The notes under the pieces are model-generated. The model had not been told where the DNA came from, did no database searches, and saw only the letters and a program-made list of their open reading frames with translations. Source: Aphelocoma coerulescens (Eukaryota; Chordata; Aves; Passeriformes; Corvidae). Taken from it: a DNA stretch of 64,000 nucleotides. Location: the NCBI RefSeq assembly GCF_041296385.1, contig NW_027184064.1, positions 682,001 through 746,000 on the forward strand, read 5' to 3'. Both the position numbers and the translations under genes were made by a program. The number at the start of each line of letters is the position of its first letter. Within the stretch, counting starts at the first letter, position 1. Below, in pieces: positions 44,083 through 53,878 of this stretch.

Positions 44083-45035
44083 CCATCGGCATGAGTCAGA
44101 GATCTACAATAGTCCAAGCAGTGCCCTGGTCTGCCACACCTCTTGCACTGGGGGATTGCTGTGTTCTCTTTTTGGCTTGGCTTAGGCTGTTTCTGTTTCT
44201 TCGCATGTTTGGGTTGCTTTGGTTCACAACCAGAAGATGCGTGAACAGGCTGCAGGAACGCAGCCAAGGCAGACCTTTTCTGGTTCCCAGATCCCACCTT
44301 AGAGCAGGACTCGACCATGTCTGTTGCCTCAGGTTCTCCTGGTAAGGCATCTATGATTTTTCTGCACTCCTCGTTCGTGTTATCTCTCACTAACTGCCTT
44401 GACAACAAGAGCCTTAATCCGTTATCGTCAACCTGCTTCTTGAGAGAAGCAGTGACTTTCTCTACGAGAGAGAGGTATGACTCTGATCTCCCTTGAATTA
44501 TTTCAATATATTGCTTTCTAGGAGCAGACAGCTCTATGGTTTTCAACAGGGCAGCCATGCCGACCTGTTGAGCTTGCTGCAGGATGCTAGAGAGAAAGGT
44601 ACCCTAGATACTGGGATCAGAGAAGGGACCAGTCCCCATAAGAGCATCCATTCCCACTGCACGTCTAGGATCGTCAGCAGGGAGCTGCATATTCCCTAAT
44701 GCAGCCTTGTCAGCCAGCTTTTCTCCAGGTATTCTTGAAAACTGGACACTGTATGGGTTGAAATATGATTTGACCTAAGTGTTTGATATCAAATGGAGCA
44801 AGCAAATCTGTATTTATCACCCTTATTATTTGCATAACCTCAGCAGAACCGAGCCCATGTTGTGCAACCTTGGATTGTAAATCCTGTGCGACCTTCCAAG
44901 AAATTACCTCATGCTTATAATGCTGGCCTGAATTTGGGACAGCCTTATACACTGGGAAAGCTTGGATCTCGCCTTTGAGGGAGTCACTACCATCCTGAAC
45001 AACTGGCAGAGCCTGTGGATGCAATGTAACAGCTT
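44055..45035 (-). pseudogene. gag: ERV-H capsid C-terminus and nucleocapsid
   Basis: Frame 44710-45024 shows VISWKVAQDLQSKVAQHGLG and IIRVINTDLLAPFDIKHLGQ, the capsid core. A frame change leads to 44055-44558 with EIIQGRSESYLSLVEKV (major homology region), RKIIDALPGEPE and one zinc knuckle, CKRCGRPGHCLDYC (44101-44142). Only one knuckle is left, because the deletion that removes protease and RT starts just after it. The other end of this segment is the solo LTR at 45042. Confidence 0.88.
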
Positions 45036-45041
45036 CCCGAG

Positions 45042-45417
45042 TGTAGATACAAAAATGCTGCTAGCGAGGATTTTCTTGTTATTTTCTAAGTCCGTGAGAG
45101 ACTTTTCTCTCTCACAGAAGAGGTAGCAGGGAATGAAAACAACCCAGACACCTGCAACCTTGAAAAGTCTTGTTTATGGTATAGTAGAAAAATATTTTGA
45201 CAATGGATGTTTTAGGATTTTAGCCAATCACCCCCAAGGGGTGGCTGGCCCTTTGTCCAATTAGGCTATGAAGAAAAAAGTCTATAAAAGAGTTTGTAAA
45301 ATAATTAAATAAATCAATCTTGCTGCACAACTCCTGCCTGCTGGATCTTCTCCTCCTCCTCCTCCCTATGGCTGTGGGACATGGTGCTATACCGTAGGAA
45401 CCAGGCCTGCGGTAATA
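45042..45417 (+). repeat. Solo LTR inserted in ERV-H gag
   Basis: Starts TGTAGATACAAAAATGC and ends CAGGCCTGCGGTAATA. Perfect duplication CCCGAG at 45036-45041 and 45418-45423. TATAAAAG at 45283-45290 and AATAAA at 45308-45313. Same family as 13231-13600 and close to ERV-H's own LTRs, but in opposite orientation to ERV-H. Confidence 0.96.
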
Positions 45418-45423
45418 CCCGAG

Positions 45424-47019
45424 TACTCTCAGGATCCTCAACTCTGCTTGGCATCCTCAGTGTTTCCAGTAAATCCCAATCGCCTTCCTCCAGAGCCCGC
45501 ATCTTAAGTGACTCCCAGAAACGGTTGTAGTGTCTCAGATGCACTGTCACAGTGCAGTCCAGGAAGGTCCAGGGGTGAGACTGGAGCAGCCTTTTCTTTT
45601 GCCTCCCAGCTACAGCCACTTTAGCCAAAGCCTCCTCTGCCTCACTGCCCGGCGATGAATCACCGGTTATGAGCAACTTTGAGGTGCCATGAACGAACAA
45701 AGGTGGGCGAGGAGGATTGGACTGACCAGAAGAGAAACTGACAGCACAAGCTGCAGTCGGCTGTGCTGTGGTTTGAACTGCAGCCTCTTTCCGGGATGCG
45801 ACCTTGGCCGGTTTCAACTGATCTGGCACTGAAGCTGTTGTGGCCGTCTTCCGTGCTGCGGCAGCGCCCAGAGCTGCGGCTGTGTTCTGTGCTGCGGCAG
45901 CGCCCGGCGCCGCCGCCAGCCAAGGCACAGCTGCCACGTCCGCTGCTTCTGTCACTGGTCTCGGCTTCGCTGGCAGTTGGAGCGCTGGTGCTGCGCCAGC
46001 GGATAACGCCAAGAGCGCTGCCACCCGTGGGTTCCGGGTTTGGAGCTGCTGGCCGTGCTGGCCTGCTTTCCTGGTTCACCACTTCTGTCACGGGGGGTGC
46101 GGGTGGTGTGGAAGGTGCAGGTGTTGTGCACCCGGTGTGGAGGGGCGCCTCTGGCCACTGCAACAGCTGCTTTTGCAAGCTGAGCAGTTCTGATAGCTGC
46201 TGTGATATGTTTGCCAGCTCTGTCAGCAAAGGCAGATGCTGTATTAGAAGGTCGATTCCTTGAATCTGCCTTTCCACAGCACCGTCTGGTGCTGCAGAGG
46301 GGGGCAAGACGCATCCAGGCATTCTCAGCGTGGCAGGCCCGTGCGCAGCACTGTCCTGAGCTATGCTGGCCAAAAAGGTCCATCCGGGCATCCTTGGTGC
46401 GGCAGGTGCCTGCACAGACAGGCTAGGAGCTGCCATGGGGGTCCAGGACACGAGACCCCCCGAACCTTGGCCCTGAAAAAGCAGTGGCCGCTGCTGAGCC
46501 AAACGACAAGGTGGGCTGCGTGCCCTCCTGCTGCTCCGACACCCCCGCCAGTTTCTCTGCCAGCATGGGGTCCTTGGGGGGGTGCAGAGTCCTGTGACTG
46601 CGCAGGGTGACCCGGTGCAGGCTCCATGGCATCCCCCGCCTGTGGAGCCGGGGGGGTTTTCGGATCTCTCTCCTTCACATTCCACTGAGGCAGGTGAGCC
46701 AGCTCTACTGCTACTGCCTACAGTCAAGGTCTATCAGCAGAATGAACATAGACCGCCAAGCGCGTAATAATTCTAGCACTGCTGGATCCCCATATGGGAG
46801 CTCGCATCGTATAGCACAGCCTATGTCCTGCCAGAGCCCAAAATCCAGGGCGGTGTCTGCATTCAGGGAGACGCCATGTAGGACAGCCCAGTCTAATAAC
46901 TCGCAAAGTGATTCCTCAGAGATGGAGGCATTCATTGAACTGATAACAGCTTTCCAGACTGATAACACAGCATCGGGTTTTAAACTGCTGTTTGCCATTC
47001 TTTCAGACTCTTCAGACAT
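45424..47019 (-). pseudogene. gag: ERV-H gag N-terminal part (matrix and Ala/Pro-rich linker)
   Basis: The matrix frame (46711-47019) starts MSEESERMANSSLKPDAV and has a helical pattern with SMNASISEESLCELLDWAV. It stops at 46711 and continues in other frames through an Ala/Pro-rich linker. One frame contains a heptad-like run, LLIQHLPLLTELANISQQL, near 46190-46250 that could form a coiled coil. The last part, 45424-45600, with HPWTFLDCTVTVHLRHYNRF leads towards capsid. Frame changes are frequent in the GC-rich linker. Plus-strand frames across it are compositional. Confidence 0.75.
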
Positions 47020-47030
47020 CCCAGTTGGGA

Positions 47031-47049
47031 TGGGGGGGGGGGGGGGGGG
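47031..47049. repeat. G homopolymer of about 18 bases in the ERV-H leader
   Basis: GGGATG followed by an unbroken G run lies between primer site and gag. Length is likely unreliable in any assembly. It could form a G-quadruplex on the plus strand. Confidence 0.85.
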
Positions 47050-47118
47050 AAGGGAACAGCATACCTCTAGAGAAATTCAGCTTGGCTCACAGCATGCAGG
47101 ACACGTTGCAGCGTGCAG

Positions 47119-47136
47119 ATCATGTCGGGGTCACCA
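47119..47136 (-). promoter_or_regulatory. Primer binding site of ERV-H, tRNA-Trp-like
   Basis: The minus strand reads TGGTGACCCCGACATGAT. It matches the tryptophan-tRNA primer site used by avian leukosis/sarcoma viruses at 17 of 18 positions. It is separated from the LTR end by two bases. Confidence 0.9.
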
Positions 47137-47138
47137 AA

Positions 47139-47484
47139 TATTACTGTATCTTGCAGCCGTAGGGAGGAGGGGAGAGAAGATCCAGCAGGCAGGAATTGTG
47201 CAGCAAGATTGATTGATTGAATTATTTTACAAACTCTTTTACAGACTTTTTTCTTCATAGTCTAATTGGACAAAGGATCAGCCACCCCTGTGGGGTGACC
47301 GGCTAGAATCCTAAAACATCCATTGTCAAAATACTTTTCTACTGTACCATAAACATAGTTTTACAAGGTCGCAGGTGTTCATAGTTTATAGAACTCTACT
47401 AATATCTTCATGAGAGAGAAAAGTATCTCATGGGCTTAGAAAGAAGCAAGAAAAATTCTTGCTAGCAGCAATATTGTATCCACA
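47139..47484 (-). repeat. 5' LTR of ERV-H
   Basis: Minus strand TGTGGATACAATATTGC to AAGATACAGTAATA. Pairs with 41909-42250; the copies differ at a modest number of sites and by small indels. Confidence 0.95.
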
Positions 47485-47694
47485 CTCATTAGAGAATTTT
47501 TGATAGATCTGCTAATTAGTAAGACCTATAATGATATACCAGATCTTTTGAAAGAGGCATTGTGGTGTGTATTTCAGTGCATTCGACCTGGACGTAGTGC
47601 ACCTAAGGATCCTTAAAATAAATACCAAGGTAAAATCCCTTTTTCCCTTCTAACCGTGTTTGACTCTTGATTTTAAGACCAAAAAAAGGTATCA
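47485..47694 (+). repeat. 5' LTR of ERV-G, second part
   Basis: Resumes with the duplicated CTCATT and matches the second half of the 3' LTR, including CTAAGGATCCTTAAAATAAA (polyadenylation signal AATAAA near 47616). Ends GGTATCA. Confidence 0.93.
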
Positions 47695-47699
47695 GTTGC

Positions 47700-47717
47700 T
47701 GGTGACCACAAAGGGAC
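47700..47717 (+). promoter_or_regulatory. Primer binding site of ERV-G, tRNA not identified
   Basis: TGGTGACCACAAAGGGAC lies five bases after the LTR end. It starts with the TGG complementary to CCA, as all tRNA-primed sites do, but I cannot assign the tRNA confidently. Confidence 0.55.
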
Positions 47718-48325
47718 AGTAAAGACCTTGAAACTTGCAGTCTTGGGGTGGAACACATCTTGCTTTGCCCCCCTCTCTGCCAGCAAATTACAGAAGGGCT
47801 GGAGCAACGATCCAGGACTGTAACCAGGACTTTAGAACCCAGCACTGAAAGGCAGGAGCACAGAAAGGAAGGTGAGTTAAAAAGGGGACCGATATTGTGC
47901 TAGCACTAGGGAAGGAGATCTTCAAGGGAGGTGGAAAGGTTGGGGGCAGAGAAGCCCACAAAAGGGGAAAGCTTAAACCTTTCCCCTGCAAACTGTGGAA
48001 AGGAAGAGATACCCTCTGTAGAATCCCCAAGAACCCAGAGGCTGTAATCCACACAGTTCCAGGAGTGGCCTAGAGGCTTGAGAGGTTGGTTGGCTGATTG
48101 GGAAGTTGGGAGGCTAGGGGCTCAAATCCTGTTGAGACCAGATTTTCATGCACATGCATTTACTGTTTGCTAGAACTAGTTGCTCTTTAGTATTTTAAAG
48201 TGCTGTAGTTTGTGTAGTAAGCTAGATAAACTGCCTAAGAAATCGGAATTCTGAGGCCGGACTGCAGGCTGAATTCCGGAGTTAAAAGCTTCCCTCTGGC
48301 AGAGTTTTCCTGTCTATGAGCAAAT
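47718..48325 (+). other. ERV-G leader
   Basis: About 600 bases between primer site and gag. No coding similarity seen; packaging signals would be expected here in this class, but none can be defined by eye. Confidence 0.55.
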
Positions 48326-48760
48326 ATGTGTGGTGTTTTTTCAGATGAAAACAAGAAGATCCCTCCTAACAGCCCGTTAGAGTTAATAATAAAACACTAG
48401 AAATGGCTGACAGGGCGGAGAACTACTGTGGACACCCGAGAATTGATTAGGTTGTCAACATGGGTTTGGTTGACTTTAAAGTTAAGTCAGGGAAGCTGGC
48501 CTTGCTTTGGTAGCTTAGAAAATGACATCGTTACTGACCTGATGGTAGAACTGAGATCATTACATAGGTTTGATGAATTAAGATATGCAGAGCTTTTTAC
48601 TATGTATCTGAACAGAAAGAAGCATATGTGACAGAAAAGGACACTATGGGAATGATTTTAAGAAGGAGAAAGGGAGGGAAAAAGCTGCAGCAAGCTAGCT
48701 TGGATACGACCAGAGAGATTGATATGACAGATGTAGATATGATGGCACCAGCTTTGCGCG
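48326..48760 (+). pseudogene. gag: ERV-G gag matrix
   Basis: An ATG at 48326 leads into KKIPPNSPLELIIK, the same type of matrix motif as IPPESPLGEML in ERV-A. A TAG at 48398-48400 interrupts it, followed by an open stretch to 48631 (DTRELIRLSTWVWLTLKLSQ). The residue after M is Cys rather than the Gly needed for myristoylation. A further frame leads into the GC-rich block. Confidence 0.75.
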
Positions 48761-49520
48761 ACGGGGGGGTCTCCCACCGTTCAACCACTGGGGCAGCCCA
48801 CACAGGTGGGGATGGGGGACAGAGGAGCGGGACAGCCGGTGGGGGCAGGGGGTAGAGGGGTGGCAGCTCCGCCGCCTCCGCTGCTGGGGCAGCCCGCACA
48901 GGTGGGGGTCGGGGCAGGGGAGGGGCGGCTGCTCCTCCGCCGCCGCCTCCGCCGCTGCCGGGGAAGCCTGCACAGGTGGGGGAATGGAGGAGCGGCGCCG
49001 CCTCCACCGCCGCCGCCTCCACCGCTGTCCGAGCAGGGGCGGGAGAGAGAGCAAGCAGCCAGCTCCAAGCCAGAGAAGTGGCGCAGAGCCTCCCCCCCGC
49101 CAGTCTCATCAGGGGCGGAGGGCGGGAACGGAGGCGGGAGAGAGGCGGGCATGCCACCGCCCCCTGACCTCCCCAGAGGCAGAGAAGGGGTAGACTGACC
49201 ACTGCCCCCTGACTTTTCCAGAGGTGGACACGGGAGCGGGGAAGGGGCGGGCTGGCCGCCTCTCCCCGAGTTCCCCAAACACGGAAGTGAAGGCAGAAAT
49301 GGGCACATTTCGGAAGCAGTTCCGAGTGCCTTCCTCAGTGCAGCGAACTGCAAGTTTCCGAACTAGAGACAGGAGGAGCCGGTCGCTCTCGCCACCCTGC
49401 AGCGTGACCAGTGTTAAAGTTGAGGGCAGACGGGATGGCCTCGACCCAGGAGGCTCTTGCGGAGCTAGGGACGGAAGAAGCTGCTTGCAGCCCCTGCCTC
49501 CCTACCCCTCCACTGCTGTA
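48761..49520 (+). repeat. GC-rich, imperfectly repeated block in ERV-G gag
   Basis: Phrases such as GGGGCAGCCCGCACAGGTGG recur near 48790, 48883 and 48957, each followed by CCGCC/CCTCC repeats, giving imperfect units of about 75-95 bp. It lies between matrix and capsid, where ERV-A has its proline-rich spacer, so it may be an expanded spacer (proline-rich in one plus frame). CpG density is much higher than in the AT-rich rest of ERV-G. Many overlapping frames on both strands are by-products. Confidence 0.7.
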
Positions 49521-50365
49521 AAAAGCAAGACAGTCCCTGATCAACATTCAGCTAGAACAATCTTTAATACCAATTAAGTAGTTTCAATTAAAAGTGAATA
49601 AGATGGTTCCGATACAGATGATTCCTGCAGAGAAAGTAGTAGAAAAAGAGAGAAGACAGCCCGAGAAGCTATGAAAGGAGTCAGTCCCGTCGTTAAACAC
49701 AAGATCCAAAGCAAATAAAAGAGAAGAAGAAAAAATTAGAAGTACCTCTGAGACAAGCTGTAAAAAATCAGAGAGTAATTTATATAAAAACATTATTTTC
49801 GCTCAGAGAATTACAGCAATAGAAAAACTCAATTAAAAAGTACAGAGACAACCCAGAGAGAGTAGCTATGCATGTAGAAATAGCCATAAAATCCCCAAAC
49901 CCAGATTAGAGTGATCTAAATATTATGCTAGAAGAATTATTAGATAAAACAGAAAGAGAAATGATCAACAAAGCTGCTGTATCTGCTATAGAAACTCAAA
50001 TTGCAACTGGGAGTCTCCAAGGGTCAGTTAATGACATCTATCACCTAGCAAACCCTGGCTGGGATCCCAATGTCCCAGAACAGATAGAAAAGCTGAAGCA
50101 ACACCAGAAATTGGTAGTTGTTAGGTTAAAATGTGCCATTCCTAAAGCAGTGAATTGGCCTAAGTTATACGAGATCAAACAAAATCCAAATGAGACCCCC
50201 ACAGAGTTTCTAAATAAGCTCAAAGAAGCTGAACAAAAATACACTACCCTAGACTCTGACTCACCTGAGCAGCAAATTCACCTGGCCTACCTGTTTATAG
50301 GTCAATCTGCTAATGATATTAAAAAAAAAGCTGCAAAAGATAGATGGGACACTGGACATAAGTAA
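49521..50365 (+). pseudogene. gag: ERV-G capsid
   Basis: The frame 49925-50365 has LANPGWDPNVPEQIEKL, KWPKLYEI-like VNWPKLYEIKQ, and the major homology region NETPTEFLNKLKEAEQKY, followed by HLAYLFIGQSANDIKKK. This is the C-terminal half of a gammaretroviral capsid. The N-terminal half, before 49925, is too decayed to read continuously. Confidence 0.85.
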
Positions 50366-50648
50366 ATTGTTGAATGTAGCCTGGAAGGTATACCAAAACA
50401 GAGACACCACAGACAAAGATAAACATAATAAACCTCACCACAAGAAGAAGTATGATAAGAGAAAGTCATCTGACACATCAAAAAGGGGTCCCCCTTTTCC
50501 CATAGCTGAGGACTAGTGTGCAATTTGCAAGAAGCGGGGGCATTGGAAAAATGAGTGTCCATCACAAGCGGAAAAGAAGCCTCCAGTTCTGGAACTAACT
50601 GTAAATACAGACTGACAGAGACCGAAGGCAATTACCCCAGCAGAGCCT
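50313..50648 (+). pseudogene. gag: ERV-G nucleocapsid with one zinc knuckle
   Basis: After a frameshift at an A-run (50319-50328) the frame 50313-50516 carries basic sequence and a TAG at 50514-50516. It is followed directly in the same frame by CAICKKRGHWKNEC (50517-50558), a complete C-X2-C-X4-H-X4-C. Confidence 0.85.
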
Positions 50649-51055
50649 TTGGCTGCAGCTAAGCTGGGGAATGATGATGTTGAATTTCTAGTTGATACAA
50701 GGGGAACATATTCTGTGTTAAATATTTTAAAAGGTAAAGTGAATCAAGACACTGCAGATGTGGTCGGAGCTGCAAGAGTAAGTGAAACAAAGCCTTTTTT
50801 CCAACCTTTAAAATTTAAATTAAGAAAACACTGAGTAACTAACCAGTTCCTGTATATGCCAAATTCCCCAATGCCATTACTGGGCAGAGATTTATTAAAA
50901 AAATTAGAAGCAGAAATTAAGTTTTCCAAAGAAGAGAGAGTAAAAGTTATAATCCCAGAATCTAAAATTATTGAAGCAACTGCTATACTTGTACAAGAAT
51001 GCCATGGAAAAATTCCCAAAGAAGTTGAAGAGGCTGCCATTCAAATAGTGTGAGC
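50649..51055 (+). pseudogene. pro: ERV-G protease, active site altered
   Basis: VEFLVDTRGTYSVL (about 50679-50720) replaces the family Asp-Thr-Gly-Ala by Asp-Thr-Arg-Gly. The flap-side motif PMPLLGRDLLKK (50871-50905) is preserved in a second frame. Stops at 50832-50834 and 51051-51053. Confidence 0.85.
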
Positions 51056-52302
51056 CAATGATTCTCCTGAGAGATCCAAAAAAGCTGAACCTGTATCACA
51101 CTCAAAGCAGGGGCTACACCAGTAAGGCAAAGACAATATCCTCTGAAATTAGAAGCTCGCAAGGGTTTAGTACCTGTGATTGAAAAGTTTCTCAAATTTG
51201 AGTTGTTAGTAAAATGTAAATCCAGGTACAACACACCAATCTTGCCAGTAAAGAAAGCTGATGGTAAAAGCTACAGGTTGGTACAGGATTTGAGGGAAAT
51301 TAATAATATAACAGAGGACATACACCCAGTGGTAGCGAATCCCTACACACTCTTGACAACAGTAACAAATGAATTAGGGTAGTTCATTGTTTTAGATCTC
51401 AAGGACGCCTTTTTCTGCATTCCTGTGCATAAAGACAACCAAGGACTCTTTGCTTTTGAGTAGGAGAATCCTGAAACAAAGAGAAAGACCCAGCTCACCT
51501 GGACAGTTTAACCACAAAGATTGAAAAACAGCCTGACCATATTCAAAAATCAGCTGGCAAAGGAGCTGGAAGACTAGAAGAAACAAAAACCAAGAAGAGC
51601 TGTTCTCCAATATGTTGATGACATCTTGATAGCAGCCAAGACGTGAGATGACTGCATCCAGCTCACTGTAAGTCTGTTGAACTTTTAAGCCAAAGTAAGT
51701 ATCGCGTCTCAAAAAAGAAAGCACAAGTTGCCAAGGAAACAGTAGTATACCTGAGCCTAGAAATTTTCCGTGGACATTGACTCAGTAGAGAACAGAAGGA
51801 AGCCATCTGCTGACTTCCAGAGCCCCATACCATATGGGAGATGTAGGCCTTCCTGGGAATGGTAAGTTAGTGTCACCTATAGATATCAAACTACGGGTTA
51901 CTGGTAAGACCTTTGTATGAAGTCCTTAAAGCAGCTGAAAAAGAGACAATCATGTAGACAGAGAATGCCAAGGCTGCGTTTAAACAGCTGAAACATTCCC
52001 TGATGTCAGCCCCAGCTCTGGGGCTGCTGGACTTGACTAAACCTATTGAACTCTTTACACATAAGCGACTCAATGTTGCTCTGAAGGTACTAGCACAGCA
52101 CCTTAGAGACCAGCGAAGAGCTGTGGCCTATTTTTCAAAACAAATAGACAATGTAGCCCAGAGTTAGCCAAGATGCTTAAAAGCTGTGGCAGCAACAATC
52201 GTTCTGATACAAGAGGCCCATAAATTCACCCTTGGGCAACACATTGTCATGTATGTACCCTATGTAATAATAAATGTACTAGAGCAAAAAGAGAGACACT
52301 AG
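51056..52302 (+). pseudogene. pol: ERV-G reverse transcriptase and connection, many TAG stops
   Basis: Visible blocks are TPILPVKKADGKSYRLVQDL (51235-51294), FIVLDLKDAFFCIPV (51383-51427), VLQYVDDILIAAK (51602-51640) and SAPALGLLDL-KPIELFTH (about 52005-52065). The catalytic Asp residues survive. TAG codons stand at 51380, 51461, 51890, 51955, 52165 and 52300, all at positions that are Trp in ERV-A. A few TAA/TGA stops also occur. The gene is far too damaged to function. Confidence 0.88.
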
Positions 52303-52830
52303 CTATCCGCTAGCAAAATGCTCAAATACCAATCTGTGTTAACCACCTCAGATAAAATCATTGAGGCAAAAGCCTTCCCTCCAGAGGTATCATCACAGAA
52401 AGCTGAACTCATTGCACTGAGAGCTCTAGAACTGAGTGAGAAGAAAGTGAACATACGGACTGATTCCAAATATGCCTTCAGTGTTGTTCATGCCCACGGA
52501 GCTATTTAGAAGGAATGTGGCCTTCTAACTGCTCAAGGTAATGAGGTTAAGCATGCTAAACAGATTCTTGCACTGTTACAGAGTATTTGGAAGCCTACAG
52601 AAGTGGCTATCATACATTGCAAGGGTCATCAAAAAGAAAAAACAGCCCCTGAACTGGGAAATTGTTTTGCTGGCAAAACAGCAAGGGGGATTGCAGAAAA
52701 AAAGCATTTTTGCAGTGGTACCACAGAAGGAGATAGATTTGTCATCATTTACCCCAAAATACCATCAGAAGAATCACAAATTAATTTCCTTAAGGCTGAA
52801 ATCAAAAAAGGTGAGTGACCTGTTACCCCA
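52303..52830 (+). pseudogene. pol: ERV-G RNase H
   Basis: SQKAELIALRALEL (Glu) and IRTDSKYAFSVVHAHG (Asp) lie in the frame 52318-52509, which ends in TAG where ERV-A has Trp. The first catalytic Asp block is not clearly readable. VAIIHCKGHQKEK (52600-52640) and GNCFAGKTA mark its C-terminal end in the following frame. Confidence 0.85.
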
Positions 52831-53640
52831 GTAAGACAAGTTGTAGTTCCACCTCTGATCCTTCGAGAAAGACCCCAATGAGAGCATAAAAGTACCCATT
52901 GACGAACAAAAAATCTTTTAAAACATCTGAAGAAAGTAGTGATAAGAAGAAAAATGACTGATATTGTACAATCTATAACAAGCAAGTGTGAACCTGCTGT
53001 AAAAACAACCCTGACACAAGCAAAAGAGTTGTGTTAAGAATGACAAAAACAGGAGATCTCCCGAGAGATTATTGGCAAATAGATTTTGCTGAGATGCCAT
53101 GCAAAGAGGGATGCAGATATATACTGGTACTAGTTGACGCCTTCAGTGAATGCCCTGAAGTGTTCCCCTGTCGCACCAATACAGCAAAAGAAGTAGTGAA
53201 AGCTTTGCTCAATCATATGATACCAAGATTTGGGGTTCCTTTTAGAATGTCATCAGATAAGGGACCACATTTTGTTTCAACAGTGGTTGAAGAAGTTAGC
53301 AAGATTTTGGGACTTACCTGGGACCTGCACACACAATACAGGCCCCAGGCAAGTAGTTAAGTTGAATGCATGAATGGGACCCTCAAAACCCAGATTTTCA
53401 AGATTTGTCAAGAGACATCGATGACATAAGTTCAAGCCCTGCCTATAGCCTTCCTGAGAGGCCACATACAGCCAAGGTGAAGGGACAACATAAGTCCCTA
53501 TGAAATATTATATAGCAAGCCATACCAAGTTCCACACATCCCAGAAAAAAATCATATGAAAAGTAAAAATAATTTGCAGAGGTATTTAATAGCTCTTAGT
53601 TCCACTTCACAGAAGCTCCAGAGATTCGTTGTGTTACCCA
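52831..53640 (+). pseudogene. pol: ERV-G integrase
   Basis: A decayed zinc module near 52880-53020 precedes the frame 53031-53360: YWQIDFAEMPCKEG (Asp), MSSDKGPHFVST (Asp), DLHTQYRPQASS. A stop follows, then VECMNGTLKTQ (Glu). The triad is recognisable. Downstream LPIAFLRGH and ISPYEI (about 53440-53500) match the integrase C-terminal region of ERV-A. A TAA at 53427-53429 occupies another ERV-A Trp position. Confidence 0.88.
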
Positions 53641-53878
53641 AACCAATAAGATTAGACGCATCTGCTCATCCGTTCCCAGCCTGGAGATTAAGTCTACATC
53701 AAGTGATAAGACAGTGACCCCTTGCAAGCCAAGTGGAAGGAACCATTCCCAGTTTTGCTGACCACTTTTACTGTGGTCAAGGTTGCTAGCAAAAGACTGT
53801 AGATTCACTACTCCTAGGTGAAGAAAGATTCTGCTTCCAAAACCACTAAGAAGACAGAGACTGATACAAATCAGAAAG

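Larger units (their letters stand above)
41909..47484 (-). mobile_element. ERV-H: alpharetrovirus/ERVK-like provirus inside the ERV-G LTR
   Basis: Perfect duplication CTCATT at 41903-41908 and 47485-47490. Minus-strand order: 5' LTR, tRNA-Trp primer site, gag, integrase, purine tract, 3' LTR. Protease, RT and most of RNase H are deleted between nucleocapsid and integrase, and there is no env. Two later solo LTRs sit inside it. The tryptophan primer site and capsid/integrase character point to the alpharetrovirus-betaretrovirus branch. Confidence 0.93.

Noticed and set aside
45763..46263. 166-codon plus-strand frame
   Set aside because: It is antisense to the ERV-H gag linker, in GC-rich sequence where stops are rare on all frames.
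48600..49353. Long minus-strand frames of 120-200 codons
   Set aside because: They lie in the CpG-rich repeated block of ERV-G; Pro/Ala-rich translations in several frames at once indicate composition, not coding.
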